Of a stretch of DNA of 64,000 nucleotides, positions 18,097 through 26,334 are shown one piece after another. The DNA comes from Anaerolineaceae bacterium (lineage in GTDB: Bacteria > Chloroflexota > Anaerolineae > Aggregatilineales > Phototrophicaceae): positions 109,644-173,643 of the forward strand of contig JAPOVC010000022.1 in the NCBI GenBank assembly GCA_026708325.1. Reading direction: 5' to 3'. The position numbers and the translations under genes were made by a program. Below the pieces are notes generated by a model. That model was not told the DNA's origin. It made no database searches and saw only the letters and a list, made by a program, of their open reading frames with translations. The first letter of the stretch is position 1, and each line of letters opens with the position of its first letter.

Positions 18097-18848
18097 CGGA
18101 AGACTCCCTTCAGCCGCCAATCACAGCGCTGCAGGTGACTCGCCTGTTGCAGGCCCTGCGCGAAGGCGAACTCGGCGGTGACATCGGCCTGATGCGCTGG
18201 AGTTCCAATTTCACCTTCCTGACCTCGCTGCAACATGAAGAGCTGGCGTTCATGGTGATCTACAAGCCGCGCAGCGGGGAACGCCCCCTCTGGGATTTCC
18301 CGGACGGCACGCTCTGTCTGCGCGAAGTGGCCGCCTGGGAGACGGCCCACGCCCTGGGCTGGGACATCGTGCCCCCCACCGTCCTGCGTGAAGGCGCGCA
18401 CGGCCTGGGGTCAGTCCAGTATTTCATCGACCACGACCCCGAACAGACCTATTTCACATTCCCGCCGGAAACCAGGGCACAACTGAGACGGCTCTCGCTT
18501 TTCGACCACATCATCAACAATGCCGATCGCAAGGGCGGGCACTGCCTGCTGGATGCCAGGGGTCGACTCTGGGGAATCGACCACGGCATCGCCTTCAACG
18601 CCGAACACCGCCTGCGGACCGTCATCTGGGATTTCGCCGGCGATGAAATCCCTGCCTCTCTGCTGGCCGACATGGATGCCTTCGCCTCCCGACTGGGTGA
18701 TGAGCAAAGCCCTGTATCGCTAAGACTTTCCTCGCTGCTGGACGCTTACGAAGTCGCGGCCCTGCGGCACAGGATCACCCGACTTCTGGAACAGGGCCGC
18801 TGGCCTCAACCCGGACATGGCCCCAATGTGCCCTGGCCGCCGGTTTAG
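18093..18848 (+). CDS. SCO1664 family (phosphatidylinositol-kinase-like) protein
   Basis: A 251-residue protein of the SCO1664 type. A kinase-like core is visible: FMVIYKPRSGERPL carries a probable ATP-anchoring lysine, LSLFDHIINNADRKGGH is the catalytic-loop-like block (Asn-x-Asp-Arg-Lys), and LWGIDHGIAFN is the metal-binding equivalent of DFG. These features resemble the PI3/PI4-kinase and HipA folds. I placed the start at the GTG overlapping the DUF3090 stop (GTGA); an open frame runs back to 17985 but inside the previous gene. Substrate unknown. The trio arrangement argues for a shared pathway with the phosphomutase and DUF3090 protein. Confidence 0.82.
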   Translation: MTEDSLQPPITALQVTRLLQALREGELGGDIGLMRWSSNFTFLTSLQHEELAFMVIYKPRSGERPLWDFPDGTLCLREVAAWETAHALGWDIVPPTVLREGAHGLGSVQYFIDHDPEQTYFTFPPETRAQLRRLSLFDHIINNADRKGGHCLLDARGRLWGIDHGIAFNAEHRLRTVIWDFAGDEIPASLLADMDAFASRLGDEQSPVSLRLSSLLDAYEVAALRHRITRLLEQGRWPQPGHGPNVPWPPV

Positions 18849-18977
18849 CCATCCCCTAATCGCGTTTTGGTGTTATGTTAACCTCAAGGTCGGGATGCCA
18901 TCGCGTTGCGGGGGCCATGCTGTCCGTAACGTTTGAACATGCCGACTCCCGTTGGACAGCCCTTGCCAGGAGGAATA

Positions 18978-20594
18978 ATGCAACGCAACGTGGCACTCTT
19001 GTTCGCTATTGCGCTCTGCGTGATGCTGGTCGCTCCGCTATCGGCCCAGGACGAAAGTTTCGAACTCACCATCATGCACACCAATGACGTGCATGCCGAG
19101 CACGAACCCGACAGGGATGGCAATGGCGGCGCGGCCCGTCAGGCCACCGTCGTACGCCAGATTCGCGATGAGGTCGCCAACAGTTTGCTCCTGGACGGCG
19201 GCGACCGTTTCACCGGTACGCTCTTTCACATTCAGTGGATGGGTCAGGACAGCGCCCAGATCATGAACATGATCGGCTACGACGCCATGACCCTCGGCAA
19301 TCATGAATTCGACAACGGCGACGACGTGCTGGCCGCCTTCATCGATGCGCTTGAATTTCCGGTCGTCACCGCCAACGTCGATTTCAGCGAGTCGCCGCAT
19401 CTGGCGGGCAAGATCGAGCCCATGGTCACGCTCGACGTGGCCGGGGAAAGCATCGGCATCATCGGCCTGGTGACGCCGGATAGTGAAATCCTGGCTTCAC
19501 CCGGCCCGGAACTCGTGTTTGAGCACGACCTTGCCACCGTGGCCCAGAACGCGGTCGACGACCTCACGGCCGCGGGCGTCAACAAGATCATCCTGCTGAC
19601 TCACATTGGCTATGAGGCGGACATCGAGGTCGCGCAACAGGTCAGCGGCGTGGACGTCGTCGTCGGCGGCCACACCAACACATTCCTCAGCAATCGTTAC
19701 ACCGGCGCCATTGGCGAATACCCCACCGTGCTTGAAAGCGCCAGCGGCGAACCGGTTCTGGTCGTGCAGGCCAGCGCCAGGACCCACTATCTGGGTCGTC
19801 TCGACCTCGAATTTGACGGTGCCGGCGTGCTGTCCGACTGGGAAGGCGATGCCATCCTGCTGTCGCGCTACATTGCGGCCGCACCGGATGTGGCCGACCT
19901 GGTCGCAGGCCTGGCCGAACCCATCGCCGCGCTGCGCCAGCAGGTTGTGGCCGAAGCTGCCGTCAAGCTGGATGGCGCCCGCAGCATTTGCCGGGTCGAG
20001 GAATGCAACCTCGGCAACCTGATCGCCGACGCCCTGCGTGAGGAAACCGGCGCGCAGATCACCTACATGAACGGCGGCGGCATCCGCAGCGACATCGAGG
20101 CCGGCGTAATCACCATGGGCCATATTCTCACGGTTCAGCCCTTCAACAACGTCACCAGCACCTTTGACCTGACGGGCTCGGACGTGCTCGCGATGCTCGA
20201 AAACAGCGTTTCGCGCATCCAGCTCAACGAACAGGGCCAGGTGCAGCGCGGCGGCGCCAGCGGTCGTTTCCTGCAGATATCCGGCGCGCGCTTCTCGATC
20301 GATCCCACCCAGGAGGTCGGCAGCCGTATCGTCAGCGTCGAGGTACTCAATGACATGGGCGAATTCGAGCCGCTCGATCCCGAGGCTGTCTACAGCATCG
20401 CCGGCAACAACTACGTCCGCACCGGCGGCGACGGCTACTCTGTGCTGGAAGAGAACGCCATCAATCCCTATGACGGCGGGCGCGTCGACTTCAACGTGAC
20501 CCTCGACTACCTTGTGGCCAACAGTCCGGTCTCACCGGCGACCGAGGGCCGCATCACCTACGTCAACGCCGAGGTCGAGCCTCTGGAAGGCTAG
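18978..20594 (+). CDS. Secreted 5'-nucleotidase / metallophosphatase
   Basis: A 538-residue exported nucleotidase of the UshA/CD73 family. The signal peptide spans about residues 1-23 (cleavage after PLSA). The catalytic domain has every metal ligand expected from UshA: Asp37 and His39 (HTNDVH), Asp76 (DGGD), Asn108 (GNHE), His209 (LTHIGY) and His232 (GGHTN). The C-terminal substrate domain carries CNLGNLIADALRE and NGGGIRSDI, whose Arg binds substrate phosphate. It would hydrolyse extracellular nucleotides to nucleosides and phosphate. AGGAGG lies just before the start. A strong terminator follows it, then a close paralog that has lost these residues. Confidence 0.93.
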   Translation: MQRNVALLFAIALCVMLVAPLSAQDESFELTIMHTNDVHAEHEPDRDGNGGAARQATVVRQIRDEVANSLLLDGGDRFTGTLFHIQWMGQDSAQIMNMIGYDAMTLGNHEFDNGDDVLAAFIDALEFPVVTANVDFSESPHLAGKIEPMVTLDVAGESIGIIGLVTPDSEILASPGPELVFEHDLATVAQNAVDDLTAAGVNKIILLTHIGYEADIEVAQQVSGVDVVVGGHTNTFLSNRYTGAIGEYPTVLESASGEPVLVVQASARTHYLGRLDLEFDGAGVLSDWEGDAILLSRYIAAAPDVADLVAGLAEPIAALRQQVVAEAAVKLDGARSICRVEECNLGNLIADALREETGAQITYMNGGGIRSDIEAGVITMGHILTVQPFNNVTSTFDLTGSDVLAMLENSVSRIQLNEQGQVQRGGASGRFLQISGARFSIDPTQEVGSRIVSVEVLNDMGEFEPLDPEAVYSIAGNNYVRTGGDGYSVLEENAINPYDGGRVDFNVTLDYLVANSPVSPATEGRITYVNAEVEPLEG

Positions 20595-20613
20595 ACTCAC
20601 GTAGAATCTTTCC

Positions 20614-20648
20614 GGGCCGGCGGCAAGAGTCGCCGGCCCTTCATTTTG
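20614..20648 (+). terminator. Intrinsic terminator after the active nucleotidase gene
   Basis: A perfect 9-bp stem GGGCCGGCG/CGCCGGCCC with an 8-nt loop, followed by TTCATTTTG. It separates the two nucleotidase paralogs, so the second probably has its own promoter. Confidence 0.8.
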
Positions 20649-20735
20649 CCTGCCCTGGTTTGTTCGGCACTGGAATATCGACAAATAGCCAGGATAATGG
20701 TCACAGCCTTAATCGTCCTGTAAGGGGAGGGAAAG

Positions 20736-22367
20736 ATGCGTCTTGATAAATTGGCGTTGCTCATGTTGTTGGCCAGTCTGGCCCTTGCGTCCCCGATCTC
20801 TGGCCAGGACGGCAGTTTCGAACTCACCATCATGCACAGCAACGACGTGAACGCCGTGCATGAACCGGACGACAACGGCGACGGCGGCGCAGCGCGCCAG
20901 GCCACCGTTGTTCGCCGGATTCGTGCCGAAGTCGCCAACAGCCTGCTGCTGGACGCGGGCAATCGTTTCACCGGTACCCTTTTCCACATTGCCTGGCAGG
21001 GACAGGACAATGCGCGCATCATGAACCTGCTCGACTACGATGCCATGGCGCCTGGCGGCCACGAATTTGACGATGGCGACGAGGTGCTGGCGAATTTCAT
21101 CGAAGCGCTCGAATTTCCACTGGTCGCGGCCAACATTGATTTCGATTATTCGGCTGCTCTCGTCGGCAAGGTGGCACCCTGGGTCATCCTGGATGTCGGC
21201 GGCGAACGCATCGGCGTCAGCGGCCTGGTCACCGCCGTGCGCGCCATGCTTTCCGCGCCGGGGCCTTCCGCAGTCGTCGATCGCGACCTCTTGTCCGCCA
21301 CTCAGGGCGTCGTCGAGGAATTGCAGGCTGAAGGCGTCAACAAGATCATTCTGCTGTCCAGCAGCGGAATGGCCGACGCCCTCGAACTGGCGCCGCAGCT
21401 CAGTGGTGTCGACGTGATCATCGTCAGTCAGGGCAATGAGTTGTTCAGCAATACCTACGCCAATGCTGCAAACAGCTACCCGGCCGTTCGGGAAAGCGCC
21501 ACGGGCGAACCGGTCCTGATTGTAATGGCCGGTCAACACTCGCAATATCTGGGGCGCCTGGACGTCGAATTCGACGCCGGCGGTACACTCACAGACTGGG
21601 AAGGCGACGTCATCCACCTGTCACGTTATATCGCGCCGGCGGCGGACGTCGTCGAACTCGTGGCCGATCTTGCGGGGCCGATACAACAGATCGGCGAGAT
21701 GGTCGTTGGCGAGACAACTGTTCCGCTGGAAGGGGGCTGGCGCGCCTGCGGGGTCTCCGAATGTCCGCTGGGTAACTTGCTAACCGATGCCCTGCGGGAA
21801 CGCAGCGGCGCACAAATTGCCTATATCAACGGCAATGGCTTTTACGGCAACATCGCCGCGGGCGAGATCACCCTGAACGACCTGCTGGAGGTGCACCCCT
21901 ACAACGACATCATCGAGACCTTCACCCTGACGGGCATGGACCTCGTCGCCGTGCTGGAACAGGCCGTCATGAACATCACCTTGAACGAAGCGGGACAGGT
22001 CCGTCGTGACGATGCCAGCGGCAACTTCCTGCAACTGTCAGGCGTCCGTTTCAGCGCGGACCCCGGGCGCGAGCCCGGTGAGCGCGTTGTCAGCGTTGAA
22101 GTTCGCAACGCCGCCGGAGAATACGAGGCGCTGGACCCGGATGCCGTCTACCAGGTCATAGGCAACGACTATATCCGCAAGGGCGGGGAGGGCCACAGCG
22201 TTCTGGCCGAAAAGGCCTTTGACCTGCAGGCCGATGACTATGTGGATTATCTTCTGACCATGGACTACATCGCGGCCTTCAGTCCGGTCTCGCCTGTCCT
22301 TGAAGGTCGAATCAACTGGGTCAATGCTGAAGTTGAGCCATACGACGGGAACCAGGGGGGGCGCTAA
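20736..22367 (+). CDS. 5'-nucleotidase-like secreted protein lacking the metal sites (pseudoenzyme)
   Basis: A 543-residue tandem paralog of the preceding nucleotidase. It aligns without gaps over at least the first 234 residues and keeps a signal peptide (cleavage near ISG) and an AGGGGAGG-like ribosome site. Its metal ligands are largely replaced: His39 to Asn, Asp76 to Asn, Asn108 to Gly, His209 to Ser, and His232 to Gln; only Asp37 remains. The substrate motif NGGGIRSD is NGNGFYGN. The frame is intact and the fold residues are conserved, so it looks like a maintained non-catalytic protein, perhaps a nucleotide-binding or surface protein (inference). A 9-bp stem-loop overlaps its stop codon. 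Confidence 0.85.
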   Translation: MRLDKLALLMLLASLALASPISGQDGSFELTIMHSNDVNAVHEPDDNGDGGAARQATVVRRIRAEVANSLLLDAGNRFTGTLFHIAWQGQDNARIMNLLDYDAMAPGGHEFDDGDEVLANFIEALEFPLVAANIDFDYSAALVGKVAPWVILDVGGERIGVSGLVTAVRAMLSAPGPSAVVDRDLLSATQGVVEELQAEGVNKIILLSSSGMADALELAPQLSGVDVIIVSQGNELFSNTYANAANSYPAVRESATGEPVLIVMAGQHSQYLGRLDVEFDAGGTLTDWEGDVIHLSRYIAPAADVVELVADLAGPIQQIGEMVVGETTVPLEGGWRACGVSECPLGNLLTDALRERSGAQIAYINGNGFYGNIAAGEITLNDLLEVHPYNDIIETFTLTGMDLVAVLEQAVMNITLNEAGQVRRDDASGNFLQLSGVRFSADPGREPGERVVSVEVRNAAGEYEALDPDAVYQVIGNDYIRKGGEGHSVLAEKAFDLQADDYVDYLLTMDYIAAFSPVSPVLEGRINWVNAEVEPYDGNQGGR

Positions 22368-22380
22368 GCCAGTTCCCGTC
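22344..22380 (+). terminator. Stem-loop spanning the stop codon of the nucleotidase-like gene
   Basis: Inverted repeat GACGGGAAC/GTTCCCGTC with a 19-nt loop containing the stop codon. There is no U-run, so it may act as a mRNA-stabilising 3' structure and not a classical terminator. Confidence 0.45.
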
Positions 22381-22407
22381 AGGGGCATCGTCGCGATGCG
22401 CCCATCA

Positions 22408-22416
22408 TGCTATACT
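22408..22416 (+). promoter_or_regulatory. Extended -10 promoter element (TGCTATACT)
   Basis: TGC-TATACT lies 16 bp before the ATG of the TPR gene. A transcript starting about 7 bp downstream of the -10 box would have a leader of only about 10 nt. No good -35 box is visible. Confidence 0.45.
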
Positions 22417-22432
22417 TGGCGGCCCGGGCGGG

Positions 22433-23824
22433 ATGAATGAAATGGCGACCATAAGCCTCAAGGCCTATATCAGCCGGGTTGACACCCTGCTGACAGTCGG
22501 CAACCTGGACGAAGTGGCCCAGCACTGTCGTCACATTCTGGTCAGTTACCCGAAAAACCTGGAAGCCAGCCACATGCTGGGTCAGGCGCTGGTGCAAATG
22601 GGTGGCAACAGTTCCGAGGCCCAGGCGCTGTTGCGTCGCGTGCTGGCCACCACTCCCGATGATGCCGCCACGCACGCCGCCATCGGCGAGATTCACGAAA
22701 ACAGCGCCCAATATGTTGAAGCGATCTGGCATCTGGAGCGCGCCAGCGAACATGCCACGGAAAACCGAAGCTACAGGGAACGTCTTCGCAATCTGTACCG
22801 ATTGCAACGGGGCGAGGGCGCGGAACTGCCCGAAGGCCTGCCCGGCGCTGTGGCCCGCCGCCAGATCCGTGAAGGGCAACGCGTGCAGGCCATCCGCACC
22901 CTGAAGAACGCGCTGAAGGGCGAGCCAGGCCGTCAGGACCTGCGCCTCCTGCTGGCGCGCGCGCAGTGGGATGCGGAAAAACGCCTGGATGCCGCTGAGT
23001 CTGCGCTGGATGTCCTTGAGGCCCTGCCCTGGTGCCTGCATGCCAATCGCATTGTCGCCAGCCTGTGGCTGGCTGAACTGCGCCCCTCGGATGCCCGGCC
23101 TTTCCTGGAACGCATTCATGATGTCGACCCCTACCTGTCCCTGCGGCTGGCCAGCAACAATCCACCCGACGAGCACACCTGGACCCTGACTGAACTGGAT
23201 TATCGGCAGGTTGACCAAAACCAGCCGACCGAGCGTCAGTCGCCACCGACGCCCCGGCCCGCCGGCAAGGGGGGCAGCTGGCAGCGTCGCGAGGACGGCT
23301 ATCCGCCGGACGTGACCGATGGCTCCCTGCCCGACTGGTTGCAACAGGGTATCGCCACCGACACAGCATCCGACGAGTTGGCCTGGCTGGAAGGCGATGC
23401 GCCTGCTGCTGCTGCTGCTGCCACGGAAGCAAGAAATTCTGTCTTGCCCTGGGAGAGCAGCGAAATGAGCACGCTGTCGGCGCCATCTCCGGGAGAGACC
23501 TTTCACGAGCCAGGCGATGAACTGGACTGGCTGGGCAGCCCGCCAGGTGACGGCGCACAATGGTTTCCGGAAGATTCCCCGGATGTTTCCGCGTCTTCCA
23601 GCCACATTTCGCACGAGTTGCTGTCCGCCGGTCAGCCGTCCACGTCGCCGTCTTCCGGTGCAGACTGGTACAACCCGCTTCGCGCCATGACTCCCGACCC
23701 TGCGTCGGCTAACCCCAGGCAGCAACAATATGTCTTTTCGCGTTTGCCCCTGTGGTTGCGCGTGCCCGGCAGGGGTTTGCCTTCACTGCGTCCGTCGCGC
23801 AACCCGGACCAAAACCTGGGCTGA
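22433..23824 (+). CDS. Tetratricopeptide repeat protein
   Basis: A 463-residue protein. The first 230 residues are helical with TPR-like repeats: VGNLDEVAQHCRHILVSYP, then LGQALVQMGGNSSEAQALLRR, then IGEIHENSAQYVEAIWHLERA, and a later block LKNALKGEPGRQDLRLLLARA. The C-terminal half is disordered-looking and acidic, with recurring short motifs around Asp-Trp-Leu (LPDWLQQ, DELAWLEG, DELDWLGS) and a six-alanine run from a CTG/GCT tract. Such TPR-plus-DWL-motif proteins probably mediate protein contacts. Specific function unknown. A second in-frame ATG (22442) is an alternative start. It directly precedes ndk. Confidence 0.75.
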   Translation: MNEMATISLKAYISRVDTLLTVGNLDEVAQHCRHILVSYPKNLEASHMLGQALVQMGGNSSEAQALLRRVLATTPDDAATHAAIGEIHENSAQYVEAIWHLERASEHATENRSYRERLRNLYRLQRGEGAELPEGLPGAVARRQIREGQRVQAIRTLKNALKGEPGRQDLRLLLARAQWDAEKRLDAAESALDVLEALPWCLHANRIVASLWLAELRPSDARPFLERIHDVDPYLSLRLASNNPPDEHTWTLTELDYRQVDQNQPTERQSPPTPRPAGKGGSWQRREDGYPPDVTDGSLPDWLQQGIATDTASDELAWLEGDAPAAAAAATEARNSVLPWESSEMSTLSAPSPGETFHEPGDELDWLGSPPGDGAQWFPEDSPDVSASSSHISHELLSAGQPSTSPSSGADWYNPLRAMTPDPASANPRQQQYVFSRLPLWLRVPGRGLPSLRPSRNPDQNLG

Positions 23825-23861
23825 GCCTGGCCGGACCACCTCTTTCCTGAAGGAGAATCCA

Positions 23862-24311
23862 TTGGAACGTACCCTGATCATCATCAAGCCGGATGCCGTA
23901 CAGCGCGGGCTGTGTGGCGACATACTGGGCCGATTTGAACGCAGGGGCCTGCGCATCATCGGCATGAAGTTCATGCAAATTTCGAAAGACCTGGCCGAAC
24001 GGCACTATGCCGTCCATGAAGGCAAGCCCTTTCACGCCGGTCTGATTGAATACATCATCTCGTCACCGGTGGCCGTCATTGCCCTGGAAGGTACGGATGC
24101 CGTCGCTGCGGCGCGCGTTACCATCGGCGCCACCAACCCTTCTGCCGCCGCCGCCGGCACGATTCGCGGTGACCTGGCGCTGGAGGTGGGTTTCAACCTT
24201 GTCCATGGCTCGGACAGCGTGGAAAACGGGCGTGAGGAAGTGAACAGGTTCTTCGCCGCGGAAGAATTGCAGCACTGGACGCGGGCGATCGACCGCTGGA
24301 TCTTCGAGTAG
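23862..24311 (+). CDS. ndk: Nucleoside diphosphate kinase
   Basis: Transfers the gamma-phosphate of ATP to nucleoside diphosphates through a phosphohistidine. The 149-residue product begins MERTLIIIKPDAVQRG. It has the active-site segment GFNLVHGSDS with the catalytic His, and the family ATNPxxAxxGTIRGD region (GATNPSAAAAGTIRGD). The start is a TTG at 23862 chosen because AAGGAGA precedes it by about 7 nt and the family begins here; upstream in-frame sequence belongs to the TPR gene's 3' end region. It is convergent with rsfS, 19 bp apart. Confidence 0.96.
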   Translation: MERTLIIIKPDAVQRGLCGDILGRFERRGLRIIGMKFMQISKDLAERHYAVHEGKPFHAGLIEYIISSPVAVIALEGTDAVAAARVTIGATNPSAAAAGTIRGDLALEVGFNLVHGSDSVENGREEVNRFFAAEELQHWTRAIDRWIFE

Positions 24312-24330
24312 CGGAACTGTGCGGCGCCGC

Positions 24331-24717
24331 TCAGACGATGTTGACCATCACCGTGGCATCGCGCCACAAGCTTTCCAGATTGTAATAGCGGCGCACCTCG
24401 TCCAGAAACACGTGGACGACCACAGAGCCATAGTCCAGCAATTGCCAGCCGCTCTCGTGCGTGCCCTCGATTGAAGACGGTAACTGTTCCCGCTCATCGC
24501 GCACTGCGCCGCGCACGTAGCCGACGAGGGCTCGAATCTGACGTTCGCTGGTCGCGGTACAAATCACGAAAAAGTCGGCGATTACGGTATCCGGACGCAG
24601 GTCCAGCAGGGTAATTTGCGTCGCCCGGTTCTCCTCCAGGATGTCAATGATGCGGCGTGCCAGCTGCTCCTGTTCGTCCAGTGTTGCCTCCTCTCCGTTG
24701 TCCTGACAGTTTAGCAC
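24331..24717 (-). CDS. rsfS: Ribosome silencing factor RsfS
   Basis: Binds ribosomal protein uL14 and blocks subunit joining under nutrient limitation. The product has the DUF143/RsfS signatures: ATQITLLDLRPDTVIADFFVICTATS (split here as ITLLDLR and ADFFVICTATSERQ), EGTHESGWQLLDYGSVVVHVF, and YYNLESLWRDA at the C-terminus. The longest start is a GTG at 24717 (128 residues). A perfect AGGAGG lies inside that reading, 5 nt before an in-frame CTG at 24681, which would give a 116-residue protein of typical length; CTG initiation is therefore possible. It is not beside nadD in this window. Confidence 0.92.
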   Translation of the reverse strand: MLNCQDNGEEATLDEQEQLARRIIDILEENRATQITLLDLRPDTVIADFFVICTATSERQIRALVGYVRGAVRDEREQLPSSIEGTHESGWQLLDYGSVVVHVFLDEVRRYYNLESLWRDATVMVNIV

Positions 24718-24817
24718 GGGCCGGACTCGCTGTCATCCGGGCGCCGTCTACCCTGACGCTTGCGCGATCCTGCCTGCCCTGTAAAGTCAATGCGAATTCA
24801 AATGCAGGCAGTGTCGA

Positions 24818-25354
24818 ATGGGCGGACCTGAAAGGGATTACGACGTAAGCTGGCGCCCGGAACTGGTGGCGCCATCTGCTTTCATCGCTCCAGGCGCCGT
24901 GGTCGTGGGGTACGTGATCCTTGAGGCGCAGGTCAGCATCTGGTTCAACGCCGTTTTGCGCGGTGATACAGCGACGCTGCGAGTCGGCGCCAGCAGCAAT
25001 GTTCAGGATGGCGCCGTCGTACATGCGGACCCGGGCTTCCCTGCCATCGTCGCGACGGGCTGCACCATTGGCCACAACGCGATCGTGCACGGCGCGCAGG
25101 TCGGCGACAACGCTCTGGTCGGCATGGGCGCCATCCTGCTCAATGGCGTCGTCGTCGGCAGGGACTCGATCGTCGGTGCAGGGGCCCTGTTGACGCAAGG
25201 CAAAAGCTTCCCGGCCGCATCGCTGATTCTTGGCAACCCGGCACGTGTCGTTCGCTCTCTTTCGCCGGCGGAAATCGAGTCCAACCGCGCCAGCGCGCAG
25301 GCCTACGTGGCAAAAGCAGCCGCCTTTCGAAGCAACCTGAACGATTCCGCATGA
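24818..25354 (+). CDS. Gamma-carbonic anhydrase family protein (YrdA/CaiE-like)
   Basis: A 178-residue left-handed beta-helix protein made of hexapeptide repeats. The metal-binding histidines are in place: VQDGAVVHAD, then GCTIGHNAIVHGAQVGDN (His pair in the GHNAIVHG block). VLRGDTATLRVGASSN and LLNGVVVG are family-typical. Members bind zinc or iron and some hydrate CO2, while many act as acyltransferase-like or unknown proteins, so activity is uncertain. Its stop overlaps the start of the pseudouridine synthase gene by 4 bp (ATGA). Confidence 0.9.
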   Translation: MGGPERDYDVSWRPELVAPSAFIAPGAVVVGYVILEAQVSIWFNAVLRGDTATLRVGASSNVQDGAVVHADPGFPAIVATGCTIGHNAIVHGAQVGDNALVGMGAILLNGVVVGRDSIVGAGALLTQGKSFPAASLILGNPARVVRSLSPAEIESNRASAQAYVAKAAAFRSNLNDSA

Positions 25355-26286
25355 AACCGGAGCGTCTCGAGTTTGTCCTGGAAGAAGCCGGCCAGCGTCT
25401 CGACCAGGCCATTCTCCGTCACCTGGGTGACCGTCTGTCGCGCTCGCAATTGCAGACGCTCATCAGGGATGGCGCCGTGCAGGTGGACGGCCGGCAACGC
25501 AAGGCGGGCGAACGTCTGAGGGGCGGCGAACACATTGTGCTGCAGTTGCCTGGCCCGGATGACACGCCCGGCGTACTGCCGGAATCCCTCCCCTTGCAGG
25601 TCATCCATGAAGACGAGTGGTTCGCCGTCATTGACAAACCGGCCGGCATGGTCATGCACCCGGGCGACCACAACGAACGCGGAACGCTCGTCGCCGCCGC
25701 CCTTTCCCGCTGGCCCGCGCTGGCCGACATGCCCGGAGAGCCAAAACGCGCCGGCGTCGTCCACCGACTGGACAAGGACACGAGCGGACTCATCCTTCTC
25801 GCCCTGCAGGACAGCGCCCGGCGTAACCTGATGCGGCAGTTTCAGGAGCGTCGCGTGGCAAAACGCTATCTGGCCCTGCTGGAACGCTGTCCGCCGGCGA
25901 GTAAGGGAGTCATTGACGCGCCGATCGGGCGAGACCCGCGGCAGCGACAGCGCATGGCTGTCGTGGCCCGGGGCAAGTCGGCCATCAGCGACTATCGGGT
26001 GCTGGAAAGGGACCTGCCAGGGGGTCGCGCGCTGGTGGAGGTTCGACCCCGCACGGGGCGTACCCATCAAATTCGCGTGCACATGGCTCACATTGGCTGT
26101 CCCATCGTCGCGGACAGCGTCTATGGCCTGCGAAAACAGGGGCTGCCCCTGGCGCGCCAGTCCCTGCACGCCGCCGGATTGACCTTCACCCATCCGGCCT
26201 TACTTGAGGAACTTTCTTTCCAGTCTCCCCTGCCTGCGGACCTTCGGACCCTGTTGAACGACCTGCGCAGGTCCCGTTCAGATTGA
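25351..26286 (+). CDS. RluA/RluD-family 23S rRNA pseudouridine synthase
   Basis: A 311-residue enzyme that isomerises uridine to pseudouridine in rRNA. The N-terminal S4 RNA-binding domain (about 1-65, RLDQAILRHLGDRLSRSQLQ) is followed by the catalytic domain. VIDKPAGMVMHPG and HRLDKDTSGL carry the catalytic Asp, and VRPRTGRTHQIRVHMAHIG is the late conserved block. It is most like RluD, which modifies helix 69. It is translationally coupled to the carbonic anhydrase gene and followed 48 bp later by the candidate selenoprotein gene. Confidence 0.93.
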   Translation: MKPERLEFVLEEAGQRLDQAILRHLGDRLSRSQLQTLIRDGAVQVDGRQRKAGERLRGGEHIVLQLPGPDDTPGVLPESLPLQVIHEDEWFAVIDKPAGMVMHPGDHNERGTLVAAALSRWPALADMPGEPKRAGVVHRLDKDTSGLILLALQDSARRNLMRQFQERRVAKRYLALLERCPPASKGVIDAPIGRDPRQRQRMAVVARGKSAISDYRVLERDLPGGRALVEVRPRTGRTHQIRVHMAHIGCPIVADSVYGLRKQGLPLARQSLHAAGLTFTHPALLEELSFQSPLPADLRTLLNDLRRSRSD

Positions 26287-26334
26287 GATTGGCAAGTCTC
26301 CGGCAGGAGCGCTATGCTTTTTGCAGGAGGTGCG

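Noticed and set aside
23404..23423. CTG trinucleotide tract as a phase-variable repeat
   Set aside because: It is short, in frame, encodes an alanine run in a disordered region, and changes in unit number would not shift the frame.
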